64,000 nt of DNA. It comes from Volvox africanus. Lineage: Eukaryota > Chlorophyta > Chlorophyceae > Chlamydomonadales > Volvocaceae. The stretch is taken from the NCBI GenBank assembly GCA_030268105.1, contig BSDZ01000013.1, positions 3,912,001 through 3,976,000 on the forward strand, written 5' to 3'. The translations under genes and the position numbers were made by a program. The notes below the pieces were generated by a model that was not told where the DNA came from, made no database searches, and saw only the letters and a program-made list of their open reading frames with translations. Below, in pieces: positions 11,485-28,036 of this stretch (positions are counted from its first letter, which is position 1; the number at the start of each line of letters is the position of its first letter).

Positions 11485-14400
11485 TTACCCCACCTCTATT
11501 TCAAGGCTGGCTGCCGCCGCAACGCCGGATTTGCCACCCGCCCCTGAAACCTCCAGGACCGCCTCCCCCCCCGTTGCCCCGCCCCTCTCCGGCCGTAACC
11601 CAGACCCCGCTGCGGGCCCATCCACACTACCACCCGCGTGTTCAGTCCCTTGACTTAATACCGCCGTTGCTGGACACGCAGATGCCTCCCTGCTGACCCC
11701 CCCCACAACCCCTTTCCCGAGCTTGCCGTCGTTGCAGCTAACGCGCGGAGCTGCGGCATCTCCTTCGCTGCTGGCAACCGGTATCACCACCGCCACCGGA
11801 GCCGCTGTGGCCCCTGAGGCAGTGACGCCGCTGCCGCCGCCATCACTGATATTGCCGCGCCTGCGCGCTGCATGCGTCGGGGATGGCGGCGGTGTGGGCC
11901 TTGCCAGGATGTCTCTCAGCATGCTGATCGTCTCCGGCTCCAGACGCAGTGTGAAGGAGCCCAACAGAGAATTGTCGAACGCATCTCCGCCACGACCCTC
12001 CCGCTGCCGCCGGTCAGGAAGGGTGCGGCGGGTCTGCGTAAGGCCCGTTTGCGACAGCTTCCGCACCAGCGGCGCACCGCGCACACCGAGTGTTGCCGCC
12101 ACCGCTAGATCTGCCGTGCAGGCGATGTCAGCGGGTGCCGCCGCCGCGGCCTTGCCACCGCCCTGACTGGTGCGTCCGACAGCGCCCCCGCCACTGCCCT
12201 TGGCGGCGGCGGAGGTGCTTGCAGCGCTGAAGCCGCCGGTGTGCTCTCCGTTCCAGGTTCCCATGGGCGCCAGGAGGTCGATCCGGAGCCAGGACGTGGT
12301 GATGGGGCCACGGCCCTTGATGTCGATGATTCCGCGAGGCTGTAACGATATGAGCGGATCATCTGGAAGGGTCCAACGAGAGGCAACGAGGGCAGTTGGG
12401 AGCGGCAAACAGTCGGGCCTCAGAAGGTCGGGGTCTATGGATCCGGTCCATGGATTTTGATGCGGAAAATAAGATAGTGAAGCCACTCATTCATCAGGAC
12501 CCTCCGGCTCAGCGGTTGGTGACTGCTTCATGTGCCTTCACAATCGACATTGACTTTAAGTGCATATCCAAGGAAAGGAGAAGAGTAGAGCTCGCTTGTA
12601 TGATCGCGGAAGGGGAATGGATACCCGTAAGGGCGCGTGTTCAGGTAGGTATGGAAACAGTCATCGACTCCAAAACGCTCGCACGCATTCGCCGTGTGAG
12701 GAAAACCTTCCACCCTTCTCCCACATCCAGAAAAACGTAACGACGCACCGGCGATGGTTAGCAGTTCGGCGGTCGTGTCCGACACGTGCACTCCCATAAT
12801 GGTCGAGGTGGACTCCATGAAGTAGGCGATATCCACAGTGTCACCTGGTGGCGAGGGAGGGAGGTGAGGGGGGGTCAGTGCCACGAGGCAAGACTGCAGC
12901 TTGTAGACATTACGGCACAGGTGTTGGGACCGGGGCGGGGCGGGGCGGGGCGGATGAAGTGGGAGGGAGTGCAAAGCGTAGTGGCATCGTTGCCGCCACG
13001 TGCGCTTACCTAGGAGGGAGAAGCGAGGCGTATGGATACCCAGCACCGCCGCGACAGCAGGACCTGCGACTCCAGGAAATGGGAGGGAAGCAATGTACGG
13101 CAAATCGGAGGAAAGGCTGTCGGGGCTGGGATGTTTCCGCTTCCAAACATCGACCCGTCGTGATCCGTTTCTTAAGCTTCCATCCAACATGCATCTAACA
13201 GCACTACTAGCTTCCTCTTTCCCTCACGGTCGTGTCCTGATATGCCATGTATCCGCAACCGTAGACATCCCACTGATTGCTCCCCGCAGGCTGAACTCCA
13301 ACCGCGCTTCTCTTCCCCTCCCCCAGGTCTCCGGAGGGCGACTCCAGCAAGGCGCTAGTACCTCTTGGAGTTAACTCCAGGAGTCATGTCGGCCCGGGGT
13401 CCCGACCGCCGGGGAGCCCTCCCCCCCCCCCGACAACTCACCCGAGTGCAACCCCAGCCGGATCTGCACCCGCTGCCCGGCGCTGCTCCGGAACCCCGCA
13501 GTGGCCATCACCATCTCCCGGGCACACATGGCCACCCGTACAGCAACCGCCACCGGATCACCAGCTTCCGGACAACCGCCAACCGCCATGAATGCCTCCC
13601 CTAGACATCGGGTTGCAAACGGGTTGGGCTCAGGGTCGTACGGGTCCGGGTGGAATGATGCGAATTCGGCCAACATTATGTTGGGTTGCACATCGGGGCA
13701 TCAGAAGCGGATGAAGAGCAGAGCGCGTGAACCCAAAACAGTGATAGGCCTGGCCGGACTCGGATGCGCGACTAGGTGCGAGGGTTTGTGTGTGCGTCTG
13801 AGATAGGCGAGCAGAGATGCAGAGGAGGCAACCTAAGCTGATGCCGTCCATCCAAACCCCAAAGCCTTGCCGTGCAGATAAGTGCAGTAAATGTAGTTTA
13901 GATCTTAGCCGGCAGGTTTGACGACTAGGAGAGAGCGAATGGAGATGGGAGCTGTAGAAACAGTCTATGGAGGCTGTGAGGGATTTGGTACGCTGCGACA
14001 AGTATGTAACGGGATCTGGGGACTGGGATCTCACCGCTTCGACGGATCTTCACCAGTCCGTGCTTATCCAGCAGATTGTCGTAAATGTTGTTAACGTCGT
14101 TAAGAAGCTTGACGATCTGCGCACGGGGTCCTCCTTACAGGGATGAGAAGGCGGGGCACTAACGAATCCCCAACTCCCAACCTCCAACTCCTAACCCCTA
14201 ACCGAGGAGGAAGATCCCAATCCGCACTCCCACGGACGTTGTAATGTGCTCACGAAGGAATACCCCCCCTGGCAGAACGAGCAACAAGCTGGCATGCTGA
14301 CCCATGGCCCGTGAGGGCAACCCGATCATGCAAACCGGGTGATGCGGAATGATGAGGAATATGCGTCCGTTTCGGTGAAGGATGTTCCGGGCGAAATCCC

Positions 14401-17400
14401 GGGGTCAGGTGGCAGGGTCAGGTGGGGCTAGCAACAGCAGCCGAGCATTCCACCACTTAAACGCGCACGCACATGCTCACTCTTTCCACTCGCATCTGCT
14501 GCTGTATCTGGACACGACAAGCACACTTCGCACGCAAGGTTCAACAACACGCACGACCCTCCGCGTTCTCGACACACGCTTACTGCACGCACCTCCCAGG
14601 CCGGCATTCCCGTGGGCGCGTTGGAGTATCTCACGATATCGGCGTACAGCACCGTGACCATGTCGTAGTGGTGGTAGAAGGTACGGCCTGTACCCAGCAC
14701 GCCAATCACCTGTGGCCGGCCAGGCGGGGCACGGACGGCAGGGCAGAAAGATGCGGGCGGGAGCAGCGGCCCTCCGTTAAAGGGAGAGTGTTGAATAAGT
14801 TTACGCATCCTGCCCAGGGAGCATAACGAAGAGTCAGGTCACTAAGCTAACAAAGGGGAATAAGGGAGGAACCCAGGGGGAGGGGGGGGGAAGGCGGGGA
14901 TCGGCAAGACTTGGATAGAGTGATCAATGATCGAGAGTACCGATGTCAATAAACTAGGAAGTTGGGTCAAGTTGCTATGTTGTGGAACATCAGGAATACG
15001 CCACGCCACTCCGATGCACACGGGCAGGTCGGCAAGCCAGAAGGGAGTATCAGGTCTGTCATTTGCCTTCCTCTTCCCCCCCCATATAGACCGCCTTGGT
15101 CCGGACGCCGCATCCCTCGAGTCTGCTCCTCATCCTTAGCGCTGCCCCGCACCTGTTTAGGCAACATGGCCTCGAGGAACATGAGGTGGCGGCGTTGCAG
15201 CACAACTGCTGCGAAGTGCATCACAGATACGGCCACAGACAGGATCACCACCACCGCCAGCAGAGGGGCCCGCCAGTAAGGCTGCCAGCCTTCAGGGAAA
15301 TCGGGAGGGGGGCACCGGGAAGCGGGAGGAATGAGGCGGAAGCGTGAGGGGCCTAGATGCCCGAGAACAGCGTGGAAGCGAGATGGCGAGAAAGCAGGGG
15401 CTAGGCTGCACGCGCGCGCACATGTGTGTCTGTCTGTGTGTCTATCTGTCTGTGTATCTGTCTGTGTGTCTAACATCAAGAATGACAACTAAAATGCAAC
15501 ACACATGCACATGCACATGCAACGTCAATACTTGACTTAGTTCTGCCCTTTGACCTCTCCTCACCATCTCCGGGGTAGACCTCCAGCTGCAGCCACTGGT
15601 TGGTCCCAGGTACAGTCGCCCGCACCAACACCGTACGCGCGCCAGAGGGGATCGCGGCTATGCTGTTGACGGTGGCCAAAGGAGCCGCGGAGGGGCTGTC
15701 GTTGACAAGCAGGGCTAGTCTGTGGGGTGTGTGTGTGTGTGGGGGGGGGGAGGCGTCCAAAGGGAAACAGCAGAGGAGGAGGAGGAGGAGGAGGAGAGGA
15801 ACTGCAGGTTTTTAGAGGAAGCAAAGGCTCACGGGTCAAGGCTCGAGGCGGTCCTTGGGCACAAAGGATTATGGCGGAGGACCAACCTGAGCTCCTGGAG
15901 GGGGATACGAGAGAAAAGGAATTCACGGATGTGCCGTAACACAGATACACACATACACCCCCCACAGTGAGCCATAATTCGACCCTCACGGTTAGTCCTC
16001 GTTTCTCCAGTATCAGCACCAGGATTCGCTTTTTCGACTTCCGCCACACCCAACCCCCCTTTCCCCACCTGTACATGTACCCAAGCTCGCCCAGACGCTG
16101 AAGCCCTGCGTCCGGCTGTGACGAAAGGACCCCCATGTCCAATAAGGCCTCAGTGAAGCCCCAAAGTCGAACACTCCCAGCGGGCTGGTAGTAGCAGGCG
16201 GGTGAGGTGCAGTTAGCAATCGGCAGGCCATCGGGTCCTGCGCCATTGCCCCAGTCCTCATCTCGTGGTACTCCGCCAATCAGCACGGGTCTACTGACCA
16301 GGAGCGTTGACGGCGTTGCTGAGCGGTCCCTGAAGGGCTGAAGCATGAGGCCCTGCGGGAGAAGGGAGTGAGTGGAGGTAGAGAGGAAGGGGAGCGTAAC
16401 TGGGCGGAGGGGATAAATTGTTAATGAGGGGGGGGAAGGGTGCCCCGCCTAGGAGCCAACTGGCGTTATTTGAAGTTAGGATGCGCCACAAGGCGTAATG
16501 CAGGTGGATGACAACACGCCTGTCCAGGCTCTGGGGTTACAAAGAGACAAACAACGAAAAACACGGAGTTTGGCAAGACTTGATTGGGAGACGTGTGCTT
16601 CATGTTGTATGGGTATGTGTCTTGAGTTTTTCAGGCTCACCTGGACGGTTGCGGGACTGAACGAGGACTCCAGGGTGGGTAGCGACTTTCCCAACAATGT
16701 TCCCACATCAGAACTCGAGCTCTTCGGAGCCGGGTAGACAGCCGCCACAACACCAAACGGCGACAACATGAGCGCTGATAGGACTGGGGGCGCCTGTCCA
16801 GGGGATGGGGATTGGCAATACGGCAAGATGGGTATGGACGATGGCGAAGGGAAAAAAACCCATGTCGTCCTCCTGCGTAGGTTGTGCCCTAGCACTTGGA
16901 CAACAGCGAGCTGATGCTAGCTCACGGTTTGCGCCTCCACATGCGTACCATTCCCCAATAAAGGATGACGTCACCACAACCACCGCGACAGACATGAGCT
17001 TCCACGGGTGTCCTGACATCACCTTGTGGCCAAACCTTTCGTCTCTGACATGCCATGTAAGAACCCTCCCGCGTCCCCTCCCCCACATTCGCTGTCCCAG
17101 GTATCCCCTTTATAATGTGCCTACCCCAGTGGCAAATTCCTCGATTAGACAATTCCTTATGACTAGGGCATGTGCCACACAGGCCTTGACTGCTTGCCTT
17201 GCCTTCAACCCTCACCCTCTCTCACCTCCCGCAACAGCAGCTGCGCGATGTTGGGAAATCTCGGCCCCAGTTGCCCCATGCGCGGACTCAGCACCGCCTG
17301 GAGCTCCAGGGATGCCAGTGGCTGCAACGATTGGGACCAGGCCAGGTCCAACGAGTCGATCGCCTCAATGGCGGCTGCCTTGGCGTCCGCCTGCGGTTGC

Positions 17401-18758
17401 GGAAGGCGGTTCGGGAGATCTAAAAGTGGTGGTGGATCTCAAAGCCCTTCTTTATTTTCTGACTTTTATGTGGAAGTCTGATGCATGACTCTTCAACGTT
17501 TCCCTTTGCTCCGCTAGCATTGCAAACTTTGACTTCATGCCGTAAGATCACGCTGCATAATAAACCCCTTTGCAACGCAGCACGTCGTGGAGTCCAAAGA
17601 TTGAAAACCTCTCGAGACGTCATTGCGACACAAAGAACTCCTGCCCGTCACTTCAGCCACTCCGAGCCCCCCAGCCCACCTTGCTGAGATCTTCATGGTG
17701 CTTCGCCCCGAGCTCCACCCCTATGATGCCCCCGGCCAAGCACACGGCGCACAGCAGCAGAGGCCACAGCAACACGGTGGGGTGAAGCCGCACCACGGTC
17801 GCAGTGTTCTGTGGCAATATCATAAGGACGCGAGCAAAAAGTGATGCTTCTGGGAGCCTTCAGCGCCGATTGCGGTATTGCATGGGGCAACCTTGTACAG
17901 AAACGTGCATCGTGCACCCGGGATCGTGGCAGGGGCATTCGCGAAATCTCTCGATCTATCCCCAGGGCGGCGCTGCTGCTACTACCTTCGCGTAGGTGGG
18001 AAATCTCAAGATACTTGTGCGCGCGGCATTGTCGCTGGTCCGACACTAGGGAAGAACTTGGAACCGCTGCGGACAAAGAGTCCCGCCCCCTTTCCGCCTC
18101 CAGCAGAATCTCTCTTAGCCCAATTCCAAATAAAGCCCGAAGGACCCCGCCTCTTCTCCTCACATACGTGAAGGAAATGGAGTATTACATGAATGGAGGA
18201 GAAGGTTATGAGTGCGATATACCAACATGAGCGGCCAGATGCACAGAGGCCCAGGGGAGTCAACAGCGGTCGCTCCGAAACATGGGAGCGAGCTATCTAC
18301 TTGCTAGAGTGCTAACTGAGTTCCTTTATCACAACAATCGTCCATGGCAAGAAATCTACTGGTGCGGACCACGTTCAACCGCTTACTTTCGCTCGCACTT
18401 TGCTTCTCTGCCAAGCGCGTACAAGCACCCCGCCCAACCCTGTTCGGGCCTGCGACGGGTCCTTAGGCGCCGCAGCTTTATCCAATGCTGACCAAAAGTG
18501 ACCACGCGTTTCCCATTGAAACATCGGCGCAGGGGGCCCTGCTTCGCGCCTGCCAGCCCGCAAGCGAGCTCGGAAGGAGCTCATCGATCGCAGAGGCGGA
18601 GGCTGACCTTCCTCGTCGTCTTTATTATTGACAATAGCAGAGCCATCAGCTGTGACTTGCGGGGGTTGGTTAAGCTGCTGGGACCGCAACGATGTCGAGT
18701 CCGGTTCGACGTCCACAGGGTCAGCCTCCGAGCTTGTCGCTGACGAGACGTTTACCAT
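11485..18758 (-). CDS. Membrane receptor with class III adenylyl/guanylyl cyclase domain, active site degenerate
   Basis: Thirteen exons join in phase to about 926 residues: 18758-18387, 17808-17680, 17390-17226, 16793-16641, 16352-16069, 15719-15565, 15289-15153, 14709-14593, 14116-14035, 13600-13442, 13063-13010, 12844-12749, 12362-11485. Order: cytosolic N-terminus, membrane helix 1 (exon 2), extracellular CHASE-like sensor with a Cys pair (exons 3-6), membrane helix 2 (exon 7), cyclase domain (VTVLYADIV in exon 8, GEAFMAVGG in exon 10, RGIIDIKGRGPITTSWL in exon 13), and a disordered Ala/Gly-rich tail. The first metal Asp is present. The second metal Asp is Glu, and the transition-state Asn and Arg (usual NxxxR) are Asp and Phe. 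It may be a weak enzyme, a dimer partner or a pseudoenzyme. The start is the first in-frame ATG; GTG at 18824 lies upstream in the same frame. Confidence 0.88.
15422..15471. repeat. TGTC/TGTG microsatellite
   Basis: Runs of TGTC and TGTG in the cyclase intron between exons 6 and 7. No coding role. Confidence 0.9.
15728..15796. repeat. (GT)n-(G)n and (GGA)n low-complexity tract
   Basis: A GT run followed by a G run (15728-15750) and a GGA run (15773-15796), in the cyclase intron just upstream of exon 6. Confidence 0.9.
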
Positions 18759-19180
18759 CTTTATTGCGCTGGACACTGGTGTTTGTAAGCAAATATATCG
18801 TGGTTCAGGGCTAAGTATGCGCACGTCTAGTGGGAACCATCTGTCCTATCTGACCGGCCCGAAACCTTTCGACGGATTGGATTCATTTTATCGAAAGCTT
18901 TTTCCAATCCATGAAGTATTTAGTTGTGCCAGTCAGATGGCTGCAATACAGTTGCTTTAATGGAACCTCCAACCGGTGAACCTCCGTTGGACGAGCAATT
19001 CGCACTTTAATAAGCTAGATGCTTGAAAGCATCAAGATGACCTGATTATACAGACGCGGTGAGAAGAGGCCATAAGCAAAATGAGCAAAAAGAACAAAAT
19101 AAGACTTAAGGATGACATGTGTAATTTCATTATCCCCCGCGGTCTCGGAGCGAAGGAACCACGATGCGGTAACCAACAAT

Positions 19181-19185
19181 TTACA
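19181..19185 (-). terminator. Candidate TGTAA poly(A) signal for RPT2
   Basis: TGTAA on the minus strand about 190 nt after the RPT2 stop. The 0.6 kb between this stop (19372) and the cyclase ATG (18758) must hold the RPT2 3' UTR and the cyclase promoter. No other signal was recognised there. Confidence 0.5.
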
Positions 19186-19371
19186 CGCCGGTCACGGAAA
19201 CGACATCAAGATGTTGGTAGATTTCCAGTAGCCATAAGGCATACAGCGGCCAATCCGGCAGTAGCAGAACACCTATCCGCCCGATAAACCAAGCTCGGCC
19301 TGAGCTAAACCTAAACCTCCTTCTCCGTGCGTGGCGGCAATACATGACAGCAGCCTTCAGCCTAAACATAA

Positions 19372-24030
<4,659 letters not shown>

Positions 24031-24193
24031 CCCTAGCTAGCAATATCTAAGAGGCAAAAGCACACAACAATGCTACAACTGGAAATATAAACTTGGTTAA
24101 CTAAATTGCACTGCGCCTTGTGAAAACGCGTGCGCAAGAGCGCGAGATCTCGGCACACTACGCAAGACTCTACTTTACAGACTTGGCAACATG

Positions 24194-24198
24194 TTACA
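24194..24198 (-). terminator. Candidate TGTAA poly(A) signal for the Nnf1-like gene
   Basis: TGTAA on the minus strand about 640 nt after the stop at 24835. A second lies at 24175-24179. Both are just upstream of the RPT2 ATG, so the two genes are closely packed head-to-tail. Confidence 0.35.
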
Positions 24199-24834
24199 AT
24201 AAATGAAACGTACTGTTACTAGGTATAAAACCTTGGTGTTAATACCCAGTCGTATAATGCTCGGCTCGGGCTCACCTAAGGGCATGCACGACAATCGCGC
24301 AATCCTAACCTATGCGATAGTGCAAATACTTGCGCAAATGAATGCACTCTGCACCGCATATAGAAAACATATAGTCTGCGGCATTAATTTCTAACCGATT
24401 GGCATGAAACCCTCACGCTGACTGGCAACCGAAACTCGCCAGTGCTTGTCCGCTCACGTGCAGGTATCGCATACTCTTCATACTGCATCACATAGATTTC
24501 CACTCTGTAATTTGTGCACCCGCACGCATCCCACAAGGCGACCGTGGCAGCGAGTCGTCCAACCAGCTTCTGCTTGTTGCTCACTCGGATGGTCCCTTTA
24601 GCCTCGAGGCTGTGGGCCATACGCGCGTGATGTCGTAAACCTGCAGGTAATTGGAGATCCAGGACATTCCTCGCGCCGAAATATAAGGGGCTCCCCAATC
24701 AAAACCCAAATGACGGGCTTTGTTAGGAGGCCCCCCGGTACACAGCATGCACAGTCATTGACACTAATTTGGAATCGTAGCTCGAAGCACCTAACCCAAG
24801 CCCTAATTGTCCGGGTTCGTATACAGTACAATAC

Positions 24835-26252
24835 TTATGTGAACCGCATGACCTGCTTAACGTCGTCAACCGCACGCTGGTAGGTCGTCGACAACTTGTC
24901 CACGGCCTCCTGGCGCACAGCCAGTATCATGGACAAGCGGCTTTCCGTCATACGGCTCTGCAATGGCAAAAATGTGGCGGGTCATTGCTCAATGCTCGTC
25001 TTCCAGTGGATAAGCTTTATGCGACCTGCTAGTTAGGTGTGCCACAGCTGAAGGCCCACCTTTGGCTTGGTTGGATGCTAAGGCGCAAATTCCAGTTACA
25101 CCCGCACCCACCTTTTCCAGCATGTCCTGTAGATGCGCAGCTTCCTGCCGGAGTGCGTACTGCCGAGCTATGCGTTCAGCATGTCCCACAACAGCTTCCG
25201 AGGGTCCTCGGCTGGAAGACCTAAGGGTTGACATCGTCCTACAATGCACTCGGAAATTTGGCGTATGCAAACTTATCAACAAGTGTTGGAAGTGCATCAA
25301 CATGACTCCGTGAGCATGTGAATTTGATGTTCTGGATTCGAGAGTGGCTAGCAGCGAATAGGCAGTCAGCCGAGCACCGAGACTGTGGGTATTTTTGATC
25401 CAGACGACAGGATGTGGGAAAGTTGACACCGTAATAGCCGTTGACATGCGTCTTTGCAATGATTATTGCACATAGGTGCGGCAGCGCAAGAGGTTTTTTT
25501 TCCCGAACTCGCGTACATCATGCATAATTTCAACCTAGACCTCGGTTGGGGCCTGCATATTGCAATCAGGCTTACCTGCCTGGTGTAGTCCCGGCCCCAT
25601 CTGCGGAGGCCGGCTCCTCTTCGGGCTCCTGGACCTGGTTGAGCTTATCGAGGGCACGCAGTTGGTCCAGCACCTGGTGCTCAGTGCAAATCAACTGGTA
25701 TTCCTCCTGCACATAGAAGCACATCAACGGAAGGGTAGCAACCGAACAGTTGGACGCCATGATAACCCCCTCGGTGGACAAGCCAATACAAATTGCTTGG
25801 GACGCTGCATTGAGCCGAGGCGAGAAAGTGCGAAGGCGTTACTGAGTAACCCTGCCTGTCACCTGACAATGCGACCGGACGAGCGCCAAGGCCTGCCTAA
25901 AGGCACCATAAACTGCATCTACGAGTTCCGTGTCCATGCTGTGGAAGAATTCGCGGAATTCCTGCACGGCCATTACAGCGGCTATCGTTGGGGACATGTC
26001 GTGCAAGCAAGACTCGTTTGTCTTAAACGCCGTCCCGACCTTTCTAGAAGGGTCTTGCAATCCATACTCCAATACTTTATCGAATGTCTCCTTTAGTAAT
26101 CTGGCACGTGCATTGGTTTTCCCAGCTGGAATTGTTATCCCCGAGTCAACCGCAGACTGGTCCTCTCGAGGTGTCATCGCCGTTGCTCGGGTGTCAGGAT
26201 TATTATCAACCTCCATCTGCTCTGCTTGCGACATCCGTGTCCTACTGAGCAT
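24835..26252 (-). CDS. Putative Nnf1/PMF1-like kinetochore (Mis12 complex) protein
   Basis: Four exons, 26252-25863, 25706-25576, 25220-25112 and 24957-24835, join in phase to 250 residues. Residues about 45-70 contain an Nnf1-like helix (ARLLKETFDKVLEYGL). Then comes a conserved-looking helical block (MAVQEFREFFHSMDTELVDA...), the phrase LDQLRALDKLNQV that matches the usual mid-protein helix, and a C-terminal coiled coil (RQYALRQEAAHLQDMLEK, then RMTESRLSMILAVRQEAVDK). Nnf1/PMF1 is a subunit of the Mis12/MIND complex that links centromeric chromatin to Ndc80. The assignment rests on the helix pattern and length, not on a diagnostic catalytic motif, so another small coiled-coil protein is possible. 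An internal ATG at 26234 could also serve as start. Confidence 0.55.
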
Positions 26253-26840
26253 CCTATAAATAACTAAGCGAGGAGTTCGGACAAACGGAGAATGACAGCT
26301 TGTCGTTAATGAGAGTTTACGGAATACAGATGGCCTTGACTCAGCTGATTACAAACTTACGGTTAGGAAGACGGGTCTTAGGAGGAAAGTTGAAAATTTG
26401 TCCGTACACAGTCTGAGCAAAATCCCAAGTCCCACTGAAGTCTCGACAAGCCAACACCTAACATGAAGTCGTCACATATTTAAGTTATTCAAAATCTTCA
26501 TTCATTGAGTCAGCTCTCGACAACGGCAAACGGCAGTATTCCCTTGCAGGACACATCGAAGGAATCGCTGTGCTTACGCTGAAGCTAAAACTCTAAGACA
26601 CTATGTACCTAATGTTTTATGAGGACGAGTCGGGAGACCGTGTTTATACACTCAAGGTGAGAATTTGCTTGATCACTTCTTTGTTTTGCCGTCCTAGTTC
26701 TGTCATCAACAGCTTATCTGTGTATAGAAGCTTTCCTGATTCCTCTTGTCGTTCAGCTGATGTATTTCCGTCCCGCCGCCCCGCCGTCCGGCCGACGTAT
26801 CTGCTCAACCAACTTCCGCTGTTTCCCTTGCGCATAGAAA
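26253..26840. other. Divergent intergenic region
   Basis: 589 bp between the Nnf1-like start (minus) and the small plus-strand gene; probably a shared bidirectional promoter. No TATA box or repeat stands out. Confidence 0.4.
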
Positions 26841-27157
26841 ATGGCGCCGGATGGTAATCCTACAAAGTCTGCACATCCTGCACGCTTCTCTCCGGACGAC
26901 AAGTTCTCGCGGGAACGAATCACTTGCAAAAAACGATTTGGTTTGTTGCCTACGCAGCAGCCTCCCCCGGAGTTGTAAGTGAAAAGAAGAAAATTGCGTC
27001 AGATGTGAAGAGGATGTGGAGTCTTCAGTCCTAGTGTATGAATGGCCACATATGGTGGTAACTGTCTCACTATCACTGTGGGGGAAACTAGTATGCCTTC
27101 GTGGGATTGGTTTGTTGTTTTTTAAGCAGCCACCGCTTAGGTTACGGATGGTTATAG
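26841..27157 (+). CDS. Predicted 53-residue basic protein, two exons
   Basis: Exon 1 is 26841-26974, ending GAGTT|GTAAGT. Exon 2 is 27130-27157, after a strong pyrimidine tract and AG at 27128-27129; the phase fits and the frame ends in TAG. The product is rich in charged residues, has the phrase [15 protein letters not shown] and ends GYGWL. It looks like a conserved small protein (for instance a small subunit of a larger complex), but I cannot name a family. A TGTAA 160 nt downstream supports a short transcript. An alternative exon near 27309-27353 would extend it differently. Confidence 0.45.
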
Positions 27158-27315
27158 TATTACGACATCCGGGTGGTGTTTAATGGGAAGCTGGGTTTTG
27201 TACCTGGTCGTCGAGGATTCGGGGAGGATATGGGTTGTGACAGTCTAACAACAACAACACATTGGATTTCCTCGGTGCTTCACTGATGGTCACGATACGC
27301 TCAAGGGAAGAATTG

Positions 27316-27320
27316 TGTAA
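27316..27320 (+). terminator. Candidate TGTAA poly(A) signal, plus strand
   Basis: TGTAA about 160 nt after the predicted stop of the small gene at 26841-27157. Confidence 0.4.
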
Positions 27321-27345
27321 ACTCGAAGCTGACATCCGCTTGCAG

Positions 27346-27350
27346 TTACA
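27346..27350 (-). terminator. Candidate TGTAA poly(A) signal, minus strand
   Basis: TGTAA on the minus strand about 690 nt after the coiled-coil gene stop (28037). It lies 26 nt past the opposing plus-strand signal. I saw no other gene content in 27160-28036. Confidence 0.3.
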
Positions 27351-28036
27351 GGTGGATTGCTTCTACACGGTAGTCACATTCGGACGGGGTCACTTTTCCA
27401 CGTATGGTTCCTCCAACATATGCTTAGTGTGTATGCGAGTGGGATGCGTTGACAGTCAGTTATCATTTGCGCGTTTGGCTTTGTATGGCCACCTTGATTA
27501 TTATTGCTAAACCACCCCTTACGCTACCGTGTGATATAGAGAACCCTGGGATTTAATTAGACAGCATTTTTGGGCATGCGTACCCTATAGTTGAGGCTGT
27601 TGGGGTCCAGTGGGTTGTTATATTTTGGGTTGATTCTATGCACGGCACCTATCAACGTGCCAGCCCAAAATCGACCACCCACTGGCCTTTAGGTGGGTAT
27701 CCGGCCACCCGCACCACAAGAGCACCCCATGGGGTTGCACTTCCCAAGTGGAGGATTAAACCGTTGGTTAAGGAAGAAAACATATCATATATAGTAAATG
27801 GGTTTGTACAAATACGCAATCGCCACCACTTCCCAGCTCTGTGGAGCAATGATTCTTGTCGTAGGCTATACATGCTTATCCTCAGAAATCCACCGAAATC
27901 TCGCAGGCATCACAAGGTGCCACGAGCTATGATCCCTGGTATGCGTCAGTTACTCGAAGGACTTGCAAGTATTGTACATGTCCTGCATCGTCGCTTCCTT
28001 GGCAATGCAGATCTCTATAGGGTCGTCGTTGTCCAG

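Noticed and set aside
12528..13190. 220-codon minus ORF spanning cyclase sequence
   Set aside because: It runs through two introns; the true exons 13063-13010 and 12844-12749 join in another phase and restore the conserved cyclase sequence.
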